Origin: Streptomyces sp. TRM70350
GTDB taxonomy: Bacteria; Actinomycetota; Actinomycetes; Streptomycetales; Streptomycetaceae
Direction of reading: 5' to 3'
DNA: 64,000 nt
Assembly: GCF_019219825.1 (NCBI RefSeq)
Contig: NZ_JAHUXH010000013.1
Coordinates: 1 to 64,000, forward strand
The notes under the pieces are model-generated. The model ran no database searches and had not been told where the DNA came from. It saw only the letters and a program-made list of their open reading frames with translations. Shown piece after piece: positions 30,430 to 38,954 of the stretch (its first letter is position 1; every line of letters begins with the position of its first letter). The position numbers were made by a program, and so were the translations under genes.

Positions 30430-33384
30430 CTGTTCCCTCGCCTCCCGCACCACCCGCAGCATCTGCTCCGCCTCCGCCCGCCGCTCCTGAGCCGCCTCGT
30501 CGTCCTCGGTGGCGTCGGCGTACGCCTCCAGTACCGCACGCGCGCGTGCCGCCGCCTCGGCGCAGCGGCCCAGGTCGGCCGCCAGCCAGCCCGCGGCGAG
30601 TTCGGCGCCGGTGCGGGCGTGCCGGGCGTCGGCACCGAGTGAGGCGAACACCGAGACGGCCTCCTCCACTTCGGTCAGGGCCTCCTCGAACGTGGCCCGG
30701 ATCGAGCCGTCCTCGGCGTCCTCGGCGGACGTACGGGCGAGCAGGTCGCCGAACTGGCGGTGGGTGTGGCCGAGTTCGGCGGTGAGCCGCTGCCGCGACT
30801 CGTCGTCGGCCGCGGTGCCCAGGGCGCTGACGCACTCGTGGACGGCGGTCGCCATCAACTCCCGCGCGGTCTCCGCGCCGTCGTCCGTGCGCAGCGCGAG
30901 CCACGCGCGGGCGCGCAGGGAGCGGACGAGGCCGTGGACGTTGCCCAGGGAGCGCCACAGCTCGCCCGCGCGCGCGTAGGCCCGGTCCGCCTCGGTGGGC
31001 AGCCCGGCCTGGCCCAGGGACTCGGCGGCGAGGTGGGCCAAGGTGGCGTGGTCGTGCTGCTCGGGCCAGTGCCGGGCGATCTCGGCGGCCCGCAACCGGC
31101 GTTCGGCGGACGCCCGGTGCTCCCCGAGCTCGCTGAGGCAGTCGCCGAGCCACCACTGGGTCTGGACGATCGCGCCGTCACCGTGCGTCTCGGCGCTCAG
31201 GTCGAGCAGCGCCGACTCCAGCACCTCCGCGGCCTCGGCCCACCGTCCCTGCCGCAGCAGGAACCCGCCGAGCAGGTGCCGCGCCCAGGCGCCGAAGGTC
31301 GGGCCCTCGCCCGCCTCGTCGGCCCAGTGCGCCGCGTCCAGGGCGTGCTCGGCGGCCTCCGCGGACTGTCCCCGGCCGCCGAGCACCTCGGCCAGCTGAA
31401 GGTGCAGCTGGGCCCGGCCGGTGGCCTGCAGGTGCGGTCCGCCGTGCTCCAGGGCCGCCTTCAGGGCCCGCTCGGCCTCCGCGGTGTCCCCGAGGTGCTG
31501 GGCGAGGCCGGCCAGCCGGGCCTCGTACTCCACCGCGAACCACGGCAGCCCCGCGTCGACGTACGCCGCCGCGGCCCGCGCGAACAGCTCGGCGGCCTGC
31601 TCGACGTCCCCGTGGTGCACGGCCAGCTCGGCGAGCATCGCCCGCGCCTCGGCCGCCCGTGCGGCGAGCCGGACGTCGTCGCCGGTGTGCCCCTCCACGA
31701 GCGCCAGCACCTCCCGAGCGGCGCCCTCGGCCTCCGCCAGGACGGTCTCCTGCGGGGTGCCGCCCGCGGTGGAGTCGTCGGTCTCGTGCACCCGCCGCAT
31801 CAGGATCCGCGCCCGCCCCATCAGCACGGACGCGGTCTGCCGTACGCCGGTGCCGTCCTCGGCGTAGAGGGCGAGGACCTCGTCGTAGGGCCCGGCGACC
31901 GCCTCGACGGCCTCCTCGACCTGACCGGCGAGCGCGCGGACGTACGCCGCACGCGCGCGTGCCGCCAAGGCCTCGCCCGGGTCGCCCGCCTCGGCATACA
32001 GCTCGGCCGCGCGTTCGAACAGCTCGGCGCCCTCGGGGCCCAGGCCCATCGCCTCGTGGTCGGCGATCTCCGCCCGGTCACGGGCGTCCAGACCGGCCCC
32101 CTCCGCGGCGCGCCCGACGGCCGCCCAGGCCTCGACGGCGTTCGGCTGCAGGGTGTCCGACAGCCGCCGCGCCTCGGCCAGCAGCGCGGCCAGGTCCGGC
32201 TCCTTTCCGGTCGCGGTGGACGGGGGCGTCACGGGGGCCGGGGCGACGGGGCGCGCGGGGTGCGCCAGCCGCTCCGAGCGCACCCCCAGGGGGAGCCGCT
32301 CCACCAGCGGACGCTGCCCCATACGTGTGCGTACCCGCTCGCTGACGTGCGCTGTGCCGTTGCGCCGGTCGAACCGCGCCGCCAGGGCGAGAGCCTCCCC
32401 ACGCGCGTGGGCGGCGAGTTCGCGCGCGGTCCATGTCCGGCCCGCCGGGCCCGGCACCTGCTGGTCGCCGAGGCCCCGTTCGGTCAGCCGGTCCATGAGC
32501 AGGGTCACCACGCTCAAGAAGTCCATCCGGCTCCGCGGGTGTCCGGTGTCCGTGAAGTACGCGGGACGCTCCGCCAGCAGCTCCAGGCCGCGCGCCTCGT
32601 TGCCGGTCAGCGCGCAGAACTCGACGTGGTCCGCGTAGGCGCCACGCATGCTCTCCATGGCCCGCACCAGCCGGAAGCCCCGCAGATGGTGGGCGCGCGC
32701 CTCGTCCAGGCGGCCCAGCCGCAGCAGGGGCACCAGAGAGGACGCCAGGACGGTGTGCGGCTCGTGCGCGCAGGTGAACTCGCCGCTCAGCACCGGCGCC
32801 CACAGCTGAAGGGCCTCCGTGTCCCGGCCGCGCTCCGCCTGCCACCAGCCCTGCCCGTCCAGTTCGCACGCGTGACAGTCGGCCATGCTGTCCCGGTCCG
32901 CCGCCAGCCACGCCGCGTACGCCCGCTCCGCTCGCTCCACGTCCCCGATGTGCGCCGCCACGCTGAACTCGGCGCTGCGTACGGCGCGTTCGGAGTGGCC
33001 GGCGAGGCGGTAGCGGTGCTCCATCTCGCCCAGCCACTTCTCGATGGAGGCCAGCGGGATGTGCGGCTGGTCGAGCATCCCGGACGACATCCACTTGAAG
33101 ACCCAGTGCAGCGAGTGCGTCTCGTACTCGTCGAAGTCCTCGGGGTGTTCGTCCCACATGCGCAGCAGACGCGCGAACGGGACGAACATCTTGTCCTTCT
33201 CGGAGCTGTAGTTGTAGACCTTCAGCTGGTGTCCGAGCGCCTCGATCACGGCGAGCGGGATGTTCAGCTTCTCGGCCTCGGCGAGCAGCTGCTCCGCGCG
33301 CGCGTTGCGTGCGGGTCCCTCCGGCTGCTCGGAGTTCTCCGCCATCGCCCGGCGCAGCGCGTCGAAGTCCGTGATCTCACTCAT
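30418..33384 (-). CDS. Large TPR-type helical-repeat protein paired with HSP90
   Basis: A 988-residue cytoplasmic protein. The N-terminal 350 residues contain helical repeats with aromatic landmarks (THSLHWVFKWMSSGMLD, ADCHACELDGQGWWQAE, FTCAHEPHTVL). A Pro-rich linker near 365-385 follows. From about 395 to the end come many tetratricopeptide-like helix pairs rich in Ala, Glu and Arg, such as AAELFARAAAAYVDAGLPWF and AEHALDAAHWADEAGEGPTF. No catalytic motif, signal peptide or membrane helix is seen. Its ATG overlaps the stop of the HSP90-family gene by four bases, so the two are coupled and the protein is probably an HSP90 partner or scaffold. Confidence 0.85.
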   Translation of the reverse strand: MSEITDFDALRRAMAENSEQPEGPARNARAEQLLAEAEKLNIPLAVIEALGHQLKVYNYSSEKDKMFVPFARLLRMWDEHPEDFDEYETHSLHWVFKWMSSGMLDQPHIPLASIEKWLGEMEHRYRLAGHSERAVRSAEFSVAAHIGDVERAERAYAAWLAADRDSMADCHACELDGQGWWQAERGRDTEALQLWAPVLSGEFTCAHEPHTVLASSLVPLLRLGRLDEARAHHLRGFRLVRAMESMRGAYADHVEFCALTGNEARGLELLAERPAYFTDTGHPRSRMDFLSVVTLLMDRLTERGLGDQQVPGPAGRTWTARELAAHARGEALALAARFDRRNGTAHVSERVRTRMGQRPLVERLPLGVRSERLAHPARPVAPAPVTPPSTATGKEPDLAALLAEARRLSDTLQPNAVEAWAAVGRAAEGAGLDARDRAEIADHEAMGLGPEGAELFERAAELYAEAGDPGEALAARARAAYVRALAGQVEEAVEAVAGPYDEVLALYAEDGTGVRQTASVLMGRARILMRRVHETDDSTAGGTPQETVLAEAEGAAREVLALVEGHTGDDVRLAARAAEARAMLAELAVHHGDVEQAAELFARAAAAYVDAGLPWFAVEYEARLAGLAQHLGDTAEAERALKAALEHGGPHLQATGRAQLHLQLAEVLGGRGQSAEAAEHALDAAHWADEAGEGPTFGAWARHLLGGFLLRQGRWAEAAEVLESALLDLSAETHGDGAIVQTQWWLGDCLSELGEHRASAERRLRAAEIARHWPEQHDHATLAHLAAESLGQAGLPTEADRAYARAGELWRSLGNVHGLVRSLRARAWLALRTDDGAETARELMATAVHECVSALGTAADDESRQRLTAELGHTHRQFGDLLARTSAEDAEDGSIRATFEEALTEVEEAVSVFASLGADARHARTGAELAAGWLAADLGRCAEAAARARAVLEAYADATEDDEAAQERRAEAEQMLRVVREAREQEDR

Positions 33385-35225
33385 CGGTGACCGTCCCCCG
33401 GGGAGTCGGAGTCGCTGTGGGTGGCCCATTCGAGCAGGCCGATGAACGCCCGGTTGAGCAGGGCGGAGTCGGCGGGCCGCAGCGGACGCTGCGCCATCAG
33501 CAGCGCCTGGCCGTACAGCGACTCCGTGGCGGTGCCGACGAGCTCCGGATCGTTCAGTGAACTGATCCTGCGGATCAGCGGGTTGAGGTGGTTGAGCACC
33601 AGACGCGCGCGGGGCGCGCTGCCGCGCAGCGAGCCCAGGATGCCCGCCCACAGGTCGTCGGCCTCCTCTTCGGCCGCCGCCCGGGCCTGCTCGTGCCGGG
33701 CCGCCCGGTCGTCCAGGTGCAGCGCGGGCACGGACAGCGGGTGGAAGGCCCGCAGCACCACATCGCAGCCCAGCGGGTCCAGCGTGGCCCGCGCGGCGCC
33801 CAGAAAGCCCGCCACGGCCAGCTCCTCGGCCGGGTCGACGGCGTCCAGATGGGCGGTCACGGTGTCCGCGTCGAGCTCGGCGACGACCGTGCCCGGCCGT
33901 ACCGACGGCAGCGCCTCGACCAGCTCGCTGTCGTACGTGTAGCCGCCGTTGACGACCCCGACGCCCTGCGCGGACGCGATCGGGGCGACCTGCCGGTACT
34001 CCTCGACCGTGCGCGTGAAGTGCACCACCGGGTGGCGCAGCGCGAACTCCTCCAGGGACAGCTGCCCGTCCGTCGTCTCGAACGGCAGCCACGGCAGCAT
34101 CGTGCGCAGCATCTCCTTGTCGTGCCGCGCCAGCGACTTCACCCCCAGGTGGTGCACCGACAGGAAGGCCGCCAGCCGCTCCGGGTCACCGGCCGCGAGC
34201 CCGGTGAGCCAGGACCGAATCCTTTCGCCGAGCGCCTCCCGTACGGCGGCCAGGGTCTCGTCCTCGTACAGCGACTCGCGCGACGCCGTGGGCCGCAGAC
34301 TGTCGGTGTCGAGCACACAGCGCACGAAGAACGCCCAGTCGGGCAGCAGCTGTTCGGCCCGCTCGGTCAGCAGCATGCCCTTGAGGTGGACGCGGTGCCG
34401 CGCGCGCCGGGCCGGGCTGACCGCCGACGGCAGGACGTACGCCACCCCGCGGATCCCCGCGAGCGGCACGTTCAGCTCGATCGAGTCCAGCGGGGTGAAG
34501 CCGAACAGCTCATGGCAGTGCCGGGCCAGCGCCACCCGCCGGGTGGCGGGGGAGGGGTAGGGCCGGTCCCAGGGCGCCGGCAGGTCGGTGACCTCCTCGT
34601 CGCCCACCCGCACGTCGTACGGCAGCAGCGAGCCGAAGTCCCGCGCCAGCGCGAGCACCCGCTCCTCGGTGAGCCACTCACCGGCATCCGCCCGCGCCTC
34701 CAGATACACGGTGGTCCCCGGCACGGGCCGGGCCGCGTCCGGCAGGGTCCGTACGGTGTACGAGCCGTCGTCCGTCGCCGTCCACTCCACGGGCCGGGCG
34801 TCCGGCGTACGGGCGCTGCGGCTGACGACCCGGATCCGCTCGGCCACCACGAAACAGGCCAGCAGCCCGATGCCGAACTGCCCGAGGAAGCCGGAGCGCG
34901 CCTCCCGGATGCCGTCGGCCCGCTTGGAGCTGCGCCCGATGGTCGCCAGCAGGTTGTGCACGTCGGACTCGGTGAGCCCGATGCCGGAGTCCTCCACCCG
35001 CAGGCCGCCCTCCTCGGCGTACAGCCGCACCCGCGCCGGGGCGTCGGGCTGCTCGGCCCGGCGGGCGGTGATGGCGTCGACCGCGTTCTGCAGCAGCTCG
35101 CGCAGGTAGACCCTGGGGCTGGAGTAGAGGTGATGGGAGAGCAGGTCCACCAAGCCACGCAGGTCGACCTGGAACGTATGAGGTGAAGAGGATGCCTGTG
35201 ATGCCGCTGAGGTCTGGGAGTCCAT
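33381..35225 (-). CDS. HSP90-family ATPase (HtpG-like)
   Basis: A 614-residue HSP90/HtpG-family protein. The GHKL ATPase motifs are intact: RELLQNAVDAITARR (E, N and D positions) near residues 42-56, VEDSGIGLTESD near 78, and GQFGIGLLACFVVAERIRVV near 112-131. The middle domain keeps the HSP90 arginine in TASRESLYED, after LLPDWAFFVRCVLDTDSL. The C-terminus (LNHLNPLIRRIS, YGQALLMAQ) resembles the HtpG dimerisation domain. Both the ATG at 35225 and a GTG at 35231 are possible; neither has a good ribosome site. No CIRCE or HspR box was seen. It forms an operon with the TPR gene. Confidence 0.9.
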   Translation of the reverse strand: MDSQTSAASQASSSPHTFQVDLRGLVDLLSHHLYSSPRVYLRELLQNAVDAITARRAEQPDAPARVRLYAEEGGLRVEDSGIGLTESDVHNLLATIGRSSKRADGIREARSGFLGQFGIGLLACFVVAERIRVVSRSARTPDARPVEWTATDDGSYTVRTLPDAARPVPGTTVYLEARADAGEWLTEERVLALARDFGSLLPYDVRVGDEEVTDLPAPWDRPYPSPATRRVALARHCHELFGFTPLDSIELNVPLAGIRGVAYVLPSAVSPARRARHRVHLKGMLLTERAEQLLPDWAFFVRCVLDTDSLRPTASRESLYEDETLAAVREALGERIRSWLTGLAAGDPERLAAFLSVHHLGVKSLARHDKEMLRTMLPWLPFETTDGQLSLEEFALRHPVVHFTRTVEEYRQVAPIASAQGVGVVNGGYTYDSELVEALPSVRPGTVVAELDADTVTAHLDAVDPAEELAVAGFLGAARATLDPLGCDVVLRAFHPLSVPALHLDDRAARHEQARAAAEEEADDLWAGILGSLRGSAPRARLVLNHLNPLIRRISSLNDPELVGTATESLYGQALLMAQRPLRPADSALLNRAFIGLLEWATHSDSDSPGDGHR

Positions 35226-35413
35226 CGTCACAGCGCCGGTGGGGGGAGCGCGTCGGCGCGGGGTCGGGCGGTCCCGGTGAGGCGGTGACCGCGAAAGGAT
35301 GGCCGGAGCGCGTCATCCTAGAGCTCGAACGAGCCGTCTGACCAGGGGTTTCGGGAGACGTATACGGATCTGCCGCCGGGACCTCTGCGCCGTTGTCAGT
35401 GCGGTGGTGTGCA

Positions 35414-37621
35414 ATGGATCTCGTGCCCGCACTGGACGAACCACTCAAGAAGGTGCTCGGCCCCGCCACCGCGAAGGTGATGGCCGAGCATCTCGGCCTG
35501 CACACCGTCGGCGACCTGCTGCACCACTACCCGCGCAGATACGAGGAGCGCGGCCAGCTCACCCACCTCGCCGACCTCCCCCTGGACGAGCACGTCACGG
35601 TGGTCGCCCAGGTCGCCGACGCCCGCCTGCACACCTTCGCCTCCGCCAAGGCGCCGCGCGGCAAGGGCCAGCGCCTGGAGGTGACGATCACCGACGGCAG
35701 CGGCCGGCTCCAACTGGTCTTCTTCGGCCACGGCGTGCACAAACCCCACAAGGAACTGCTGCCGGGCACGCGCGCGATGTTCGCGGGCAAGGTCTCCGTC
35801 TTCAACCGCCGACTGCAACTGGCCCATCCGGCGTACGAGTTGCTGAAGGGCGACGCCGAGGAGGCGGTCGACACCTGGGCGGGCGCCCTCATCCCGATCT
35901 ACCCGGCCACCGCCAAGCTGGAGTCCTGGAAGATCGGCAAGGCCGTCCAGACCGTGCTGCCCAGCGCCCAGGAAGCCGTGGACCCGCTTCCGGACTCCCT
36001 CCGCGAGGGCCGCGGCCTGGTCTCCCTCCCCGAGGCCCTGCTGAAGATCCACCGGCCGCACACCAAGGCGGACATCGCCGACGCCCGCGACCGCCTCAAG
36101 TGGGACGAGGCCTTCGTCCTCCAGGTCGCCCTCGCCCGCCGCCGGCACGCCGACGCCCAGCTCCCCGCGGTGCCCCGCAGGCCCGGGCCGGACGGCCTCC
36201 TCGCCGCCTTCGACGACCGGCTGCCGTTCACCCTCACCGAGGGCCAGCGGAAGGTCTCCGAGGAGATCTTCGCCGACCTGGCCACCGAGCACCCGATGCA
36301 CCGGCTGCTCCAGGGCGAGGTCGGCTCCGGCAAGACCCTGGTCGCCCTGCGCGCCATGCTCGCCGTCGTCGACGCGGGCGGGCAGGCCGCGATGCTCGCG
36401 CCCACCGAAGTGCTCGCCCAGCAGCACCACCGCTCGGTCGTGGAGATGATGGGCGAGCTGGCCGAGGGCGGGATGCTCGGCGGCGCCGAGCACGCCACCA
36501 AGGTGGTGCTGCTCACCGGCTCGATGGGCGCCGCCGCCCGCCGCCAGGCGCTGCTCGACCTGGCCACCGGCGAGGCCGGGATCGTGATCGGCACGCACGC
36601 GCTGATCGAGGACCGGGTGCAGTTCCACGACCTCGGCCTGGTCGTCGTCGACGAGCAGCACCGCTTCGGCGTCGAGCAGCGCGACGCCCTGCGCGGCAAG
36701 GGCAAGCAGCCGCCCCACCTGCTGGTCATGACCGCCACACCGATCCCGCGCACGGTCGCCATGACCGTCTTCGGCGACCTGGAGACCTCGGTCCTCGACC
36801 AGCTCCCGGCCGGTCGCTCCCCGATCGCCAGCCATGTCGTCCCGGCCGCCGACAAGCCGCACTTCCTGGCCCGGACGTGGGAGCGGGTGCGCGAGGAGGT
36901 CTCCCAGGGCCATCAGGCGTACGTCGTCTGCCCGCGCATCGGCGACGAGGAGGACGACCCCAGGGCGGCGAAAAAGAAGACCTCCCCCGAGGACGAGGCC
37001 GACAAGCGCCCCCCGCTCGCCGTCCTCGACATGGCCGACCAACTCGCCAACGGCCCGCTCCAGGGACTCAAGGTCGAGGTCCTGCACGGCCGTATGCAAC
37101 CCGACGACAAGGACGCCGTCATGCGCCGGTTCGCCGCCGGTGAGACGGACGTCCTGGTGGCGACCACGGTCATCGAGGTCGGCGTCAACGTGCCGAACGC
37201 CACGGTGATGGTGATCATGGACGCCGACCGCTTCGGCGTCTCCCAGCTCCACCAGCTGCGCGGCCGCGTCGGCCGTGGCTCGGCGCCCGGACTGTGCCTG
37301 CTGGTCACCGAGATGCCCGAGGCCGGCGCCGCCCGCCAGCGGCTGAACGCGGTGGCGGCCACGCTCGACGGCTTCGAACTCTCCCGCATCGACCTCGAAC
37401 AGCGGCGCGAGGGCGACGTCCTCGGCCAGGCCCAGTCCGGCGCCCGCACCAGCCTGCGGGTGCTCGCCGTCATCGAGGACGAGGAGATCATCGCGGAGGC
37501 CCGCGAGGAGGCGGCCAAGGTGGTCGCCGCCGACCCCGAGCTGACCGGCCTCCCGGGCCTGCGCACGGCCCTGGACGCCCTCTTGGACGAGGAGAGAGAG
37601 CAGTATCTGGAGAAGGGGTAG
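35414..37621 (+). CDS. recG: ATP-dependent DNA helicase RecG
   Basis: A 735-residue superfamily-2 helicase that regresses stalled forks and migrates branched DNA. An N-terminal wedge/OB domain (LGLHTVGDLLHHYPRRYEE; LQLVFFGHG) precedes Walker A GEVGSGKT near residue 300, the DEQHRFGVEQR box near 412, TATPIPRT near 440, and the C-terminal HGRM, TTVIEVGVNVPNA and QLRGRVGRG motifs. The segment ARAAKKKTSPEDEADKRPP-like near 515-535 is a charged insertion common in actinobacteria. ATG at 35414 gives the usual MDLVPALDEPL start; the Shine-Dalgarno is weak. Confidence 0.97.
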   Translation: MDLVPALDEPLKKVLGPATAKVMAEHLGLHTVGDLLHHYPRRYEERGQLTHLADLPLDEHVTVVAQVADARLHTFASAKAPRGKGQRLEVTITDGSGRLQLVFFGHGVHKPHKELLPGTRAMFAGKVSVFNRRLQLAHPAYELLKGDAEEAVDTWAGALIPIYPATAKLESWKIGKAVQTVLPSAQEAVDPLPDSLREGRGLVSLPEALLKIHRPHTKADIADARDRLKWDEAFVLQVALARRRHADAQLPAVPRRPGPDGLLAAFDDRLPFTLTEGQRKVSEEIFADLATEHPMHRLLQGEVGSGKTLVALRAMLAVVDAGGQAAMLAPTEVLAQQHHRSVVEMMGELAEGGMLGGAEHATKVVLLTGSMGAAARRQALLDLATGEAGIVIGTHALIEDRVQFHDLGLVVVDEQHRFGVEQRDALRGKGKQPPHLLVMTATPIPRTVAMTVFGDLETSVLDQLPAGRSPIASHVVPAADKPHFLARTWERVREEVSQGHQAYVVCPRIGDEEDDPRAAKKKTSPEDEADKRPPLAVLDMADQLANGPLQGLKVEVLHGRMQPDDKDAVMRRFAAGETDVLVATTVIEVGVNVPNATVMVIMDADRFGVSQLHQLRGRVGRGSAPGLCLLVTEMPEAGAARQRLNAVAATLDGFELSRIDLEQRREGDVLGQAQSGARTSLRVLAVIEDEEIIAEAREEAAKVVAADPELTGLPGLRTALDALLDEEREQYLEKG

Positions 37622-37652
37622 CGATGTCGTCGCCGGGTGGGGCAGCGCCGTT

Positions 37653-37706
37653 AGGGGCGCGGAAAACTGCGCGAACCACCACGACGAACCCGCAGCCGCC
37701 CGCGAC
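37653..37706. repeat. Dispersed Streptomyces-type intergenic repeat, short form
   Basis: Begins AGGGGCGCGG and ends in a 33-base segment of the type CGCGAACCACCACGACGA followed by CCCGCAGCCGCCCG. The same segment, with five mismatches, occurs inside smc at 47434-47514. It lies between recG and rsmD. Confidence 0.7.
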
Positions 37707-37787
37707 GCTTCGGCCCCACGGCGATCCGCACCCCCACCGACCGCCTGCCAAACTGGATCCGTAACCACCCACAACCAAGGACCCAAG

Positions 37788-38375
37788 ATGACCCGCGTGA
37801 TCGCCGGCCGGGCAGGGGGACGTCGCTTGGCCGTCCCGCAGGGATCCCGCACGCGCCCCACCTCGGACCGCGCCCGCGAGGGTCTCTTCTCCACCTGGCA
37901 GTCCCTCCTCGGCGGCCCCCTGGACGGCGAACGCGTGCTGGACCTCTACGCAGGTTCCGGCGCCGTCGGCCTGGAGGCCCTCTCGCGCGGCGCCGCGCAC
38001 ACCCTGCTGGTCGAGGCCGACGCCCGGGCCGCCCGCACGATCCGCGAGAACGTCAGAAACCTCGGCCTGCCCGGCGCCGAGGTCAGGTCGGGCAAAGCGG
38101 AACAGATCATCCGAACCCCACCGCCGGGCGAGCCGTACGACATCGTGTTCCTCGACCCGCCGTACGCCGTCACGGACGACGATCTTCGCGAGATCCTGCT
38201 CACACTCCGCACGGAGGGGTGGCTCGCCGAAGAAGCCCTCGTCACCGTGGAGCGCAGCACCAGAGGCGGTGAATTCGGGTGGCCGGAGGGCTTCGAGGCC
38301 CTGCGCACCCGCCGGTACGGCGAGGGAACGTTTTGGTACGGTCGCGCCGCCTCCACGTGCGAAGACGCACCATGA
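37788..38375 (+). CDS. rsmD: 16S rRNA (guanine966-N2)-methyltransferase
   Basis: A 195-residue SAM-dependent methyltransferase that modifies G966 of 16S rRNA. The start MTRVIAGRAGGRRLAVPQG, the substrate loop RTRPTSDRAREGLFS near residues 22-36, the SAM motif VLDLYAGSGAVGLEALSRGA near 50-69, and the catalytic DPPY near 123-126 are all present. ATG has AAGGA six bases upstream. Its stop codon overlaps the first possible coaD ATG, so coaD is probably in the same operon. Confidence 0.95.
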   Translation: MTRVIAGRAGGRRLAVPQGSRTRPTSDRAREGLFSTWQSLLGGPLDGERVLDLYAGSGAVGLEALSRGAAHTLLVEADARAARTIRENVRNLGLPGAEVRSGKAEQIIRTPPPGEPYDIVFLDPPYAVTDDDLREILLTLRTEGWLAEEALVTVERSTRGGEFGWPEGFEALRTRRYGEGTFWYGRAASTCEDAP

Positions 38376-38401
38376 CCGGACCTGAGAGCGAGGGATCTCA
38401 A

Positions 38402-38881
38402 GTGCGCCGAGCCGTCTGTCCCGGGTCGTTCGACCCCATCACCAACGGACACCTGGACATCATCGCCCGCGCCTCCCGCCTCTACGACGAGGTCTACGTC
38501 GCGGTGATGATCAACAAGTCCAAGAAGGGCCTCTTCGAGATCGACGAGCGGATCGACCTGATCCGCGAGGTCACCGCCGAATACGGCAACGTCCGGGTCG
38601 AGGCCTTCCACGGCCTCCTCGTCGACTTCTGCAAGCAGCGCGACATCCCCGCCATCGTCAAGGGCCTGCGCGCGGTCAGCGACTTCGACTACGAGCTGCA
38701 GATGGCCCAGATGAACAACGGCCTCTCAGGGGTCGAGACCCTCTTCGTGCCCACCAACCCCACCTACAGCTTCCTGTCCTCCTCCCTGGTCAAGGAGGTC
38801 GCACAGTGGGGCGGCGACGTCTCCCACCTGGTGCCGCCGGCCGTCCTGGACGCTCTCAACAAGCGCCTGCGCCAGGCCTGA
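38402..38881 (+). CDS. coaD: Phosphopantetheine adenylyltransferase
   Basis: A 159-residue nucleotidyltransferase that converts 4'-phosphopantetheine to dephospho-CoA. The nucleotide-binding signature is PGSFDPITNGHLDIIARAS near residues 7-25; the C-terminal SSSLVKEVAQWGGDV is also typical. I chose the GTG at 38402, with GAGGGA six bases upstream, because it gives the family length. An ATG at 38372 overlapping the rsmD stop would add ten unconserved residues. Confidence 0.95.
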   Translation: MRRAVCPGSFDPITNGHLDIIARASRLYDEVYVAVMINKSKKGLFEIDERIDLIREVTAEYGNVRVEAFHGLLVDFCKQRDIPAIVKGLRAVSDFDYELQMAQMNNGLSGVETLFVPTNPTYSFLSSSLVKEVAQWGGDVSHLVPPAVLDALNKRLRQA

Positions 38882-38954
38882 ACGGGCCACACCTCAACGG
38901 GCTACAGTCGTCCCGTCCGTCTCCAACACAGCTGTAGAGAGTGGCGAGCAACCG

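Noticed and set aside
33385..34092. Longer start for the TPR protein
   Set aside because: The extension is antisense-like sequence inside the HSP90 gene; the ATG overlapping the HSP90 stop is the coupled start.
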